Source of the DNA: Candidatus Competibacteraceae bacterium
Lineage (GTDB): Bacteria > Pseudomonadota > Gammaproteobacteria > Competibacterales > Competibacteraceae
Assembly (NCBI GenBank): GCA_020445045.1
Contig: JAGRHI010000362.1
Location: 1-5,607, forward strand
Length of the DNA stretch: 5,607 nt
Direction: 5' to 3'
The translations under genes were made by a program, and so were the position numbers. Under the pieces are notes generated by a model. The model had not been told where the DNA came from. It worked only from the letters and a program-made list of their open reading frames with translations, and did not search any database. Below, one piece after another: positions 4,957 to 5,607 of this stretch. Numbering within the stretch: position 1 is the first letter of the stretch; each line of letters starts with the position of its first letter.

Positions 4957-5607
4957 GAAACGCGGTCGGGCTGGCGCTTAACCCATAAGCGCCGGACTGG
5001 AACACCACGATCAGGTCGCCGATGTCGGCTTTCGCCAGTTCCATCCGATCGGCCAGAATATCCAGCGGCCCGACCACCGAGACCGTCTCCCGTTCGGTGC
5101 CGAGTACCCGGTTGCCGACCACGACCGGATAATTCTTGCGGATCACTTGGCCAAAGTTGCCGGATGCCGCCAAGTGATGATGCAAACCGCCATTGGCGAT
5201 CAGAAAGGTATGGCCGCGCGACACCTTGCGGTCCACCACCTCGGCCACGTAGATACCCGCTTCGCCAACCAGATAGCGGCCCAGTTCCAGCACCACTTGC
5301 GCTTGAGGTAACCGCGCCTTGAGCACCGGCAGCCAGCGTTCCAGATTGGCGGCGATCGGCGCCAGATCCAGTGGCCTGTCGCCGGGGAAATAGGGAATGC
5401 CGAAACCGCCGCCGATGTTGAGCAGGCGCAGCGGTCCCGGCGCTTCGGCCGCCAGCCGCAGCACCAGCTCGAAGCCGCGGTCGTGCGCTTCGACGATGGC
5501 CTCGGCGCGCAGATTTTGCGAGCCGGTGAAGATGTGAAAGCCCTGAAAATTCAGTCCCAGCTCGCCGATTCGTCGCAGCAGCGCCGGGACCTGCTCGGCG
5601 TCCACCC
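4922..5607 (-). CDS. PLP-dependent decarboxylase, exosortase A system-associated type (N-terminus beyond window)
   Basis: Fold-III PLP enzyme related to ornithine and diaminopimelate decarboxylases. The closest type I recognise is the one encoded in exosortase A/exopolysaccharide loci (TIGR03099-like); the substrate is unknown. Only the C-terminal 227 residues are visible, roughly 55-60% of the expected ~400; the PLP-lysine region lies beyond 5607. Visible motifs, counted from the first full codon: GFHIFTGSQ (22-30, the HxGSQ-type region), NIGGGFGIPYF (63-73, glycine-rich phosphate site), ELGRYLVGEAG (107-117), GGLHHHLAASGNFGQVIR (139-156) and FQSGAYG (202-208, with the PLP-contacting Tyr). 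The GPxCxxxD segment that normally carries the catalytic Cys reads GPLD here, so the Cys is absent. The GTG at 5605 is an internal Val codon, not a start. The gene converges on the T6SS operon with a 35-nt overlap and is functionally unrelated to it. Confidence 0.93.
   Translation of the reverse strand, partial: VDAEQVPALLRRIGELGLNFQGFHIFTGSQNLRAEAIVEAHDRGFELVLRLAAEAPGPLRLLNIGGGFGIPYFPGDRPLDLAPIAANLERWLPVLKARLPQAQVVLELGRYLVGEAGIYVAEVVDRKVSRGHTFLIANGGLHHHLAASGNFGQVIRKNYPVVVGNRVLGTERETVSVVGPLDILADRMELAKADIGDLIVVFQSGAYGLSASPTAFLSHPPCVEVLV
4971..4995 (+). terminator. Strong stem-loop 15 nt after the T6SS operon (possible 3' end)
   Basis: CTGGCGCTTA (4971-4980) and TAAGCGCCGG (4986-4995) form a 10-bp stem, including one T-G wobble, with an ACCCA loop; 8 bp pair perfectly. 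It begins 15 nt after the TGA of the plus-strand operon and lies inside the coding part of the convergent decarboxylase. No T-run follows, so it is not a standard intrinsic terminator. It could act as an mRNA 3'-end barrier or a rho-assisted stop. It may also be fortuitous, since it encodes the conserved GAYGLSAS region on the other strand. Confidence 0.35.

Noticed and set aside
5603..5605. GTG as the start of the decarboxylase
   Set aside because: It sits inside the conserved (G)VDAEQVP stretch of the family; the PLP-lysine domain must lie beyond the window, so the gene is cut by the edge.
1..5607. tRNA/rRNA genes, CRISPR arrays, insertion sequences or attachment sites
   Set aside because: No CCA-ended cloverleaf-like pattern, spaced direct repeats, transposase-like frame or terminal inverted repeats were noticed; the only tandem repeats are coding octads in vgrG.

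Overview
This is a GC-rich window whose gene content points to a Gram-negative proteobacterium, probably gamma or beta. That placement is inferred from type VI secretion (T6SS) genes sitting beside a decarboxylase of the kind found in exosortase A/exopolysaccharide loci; no species is assigned. Five genes are clear. Both window ends cut through a gene.

Left end (1-754, minus strand): the N-terminal ~251 codons of a T6SS contractile-sheath protein. It begins like the small subunit TssB/VipA and continues, through a Pro/Glu-rich linker, into the N-terminus of the large subunit TssC/VipB, so it reads as a natural TssB-TssC fusion. A 154-bp divergent intergenic region (755-908) separates it from the next gene. 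That region holds a plus-strand terminator-like hairpin with a T-run, a possible extended -10 promoter and a 5'-leader hairpin.

Centre (909-4956, plus strand): a probable three-gene operon. It encodes VgrG (the T6SS spike, with a long Pro/Gln/Ala-rich tail), a DUF4123-family adaptor/chaperone (Tap/TEC type, which loads cargo onto VgrG), and a 331-residue protein containing two copies of one ~50-residue domain joined by a Pro-rich linker. The last gene starts 3 nt after the DUF4123 stop. The 109-nt gap between vgrG and the DUF4123 gene contains a possible 31-codon leader ORF, and a hairpin that would mask the DUF4123 ribosome-binding site. By the usual logic of such clusters, VgrG is the carrier, DUF4123 the loader, and the duplicated-domain protein the cargo or a cargo adaptor. 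No toxin motif and no immunity gene is visible.

Right end (4922-5607, minus strand): the C-terminal 227 codons of a fold-III PLP-dependent decarboxylase of the exosortase A-associated type. It converges on, and overlaps by 35 nt, the end of the T6SS operon. It appears to lack the short segment that carries the conserved catalytic Cys.

Most notable observations: the TssB-TssC fusion that keeps a ClpV-helix-like motif in its linker; the internal duplication in the third vgrG-operon protein; the possible leader-ORF/hairpin control of the adaptor gene; and the decarboxylase missing its GPxC cysteine.
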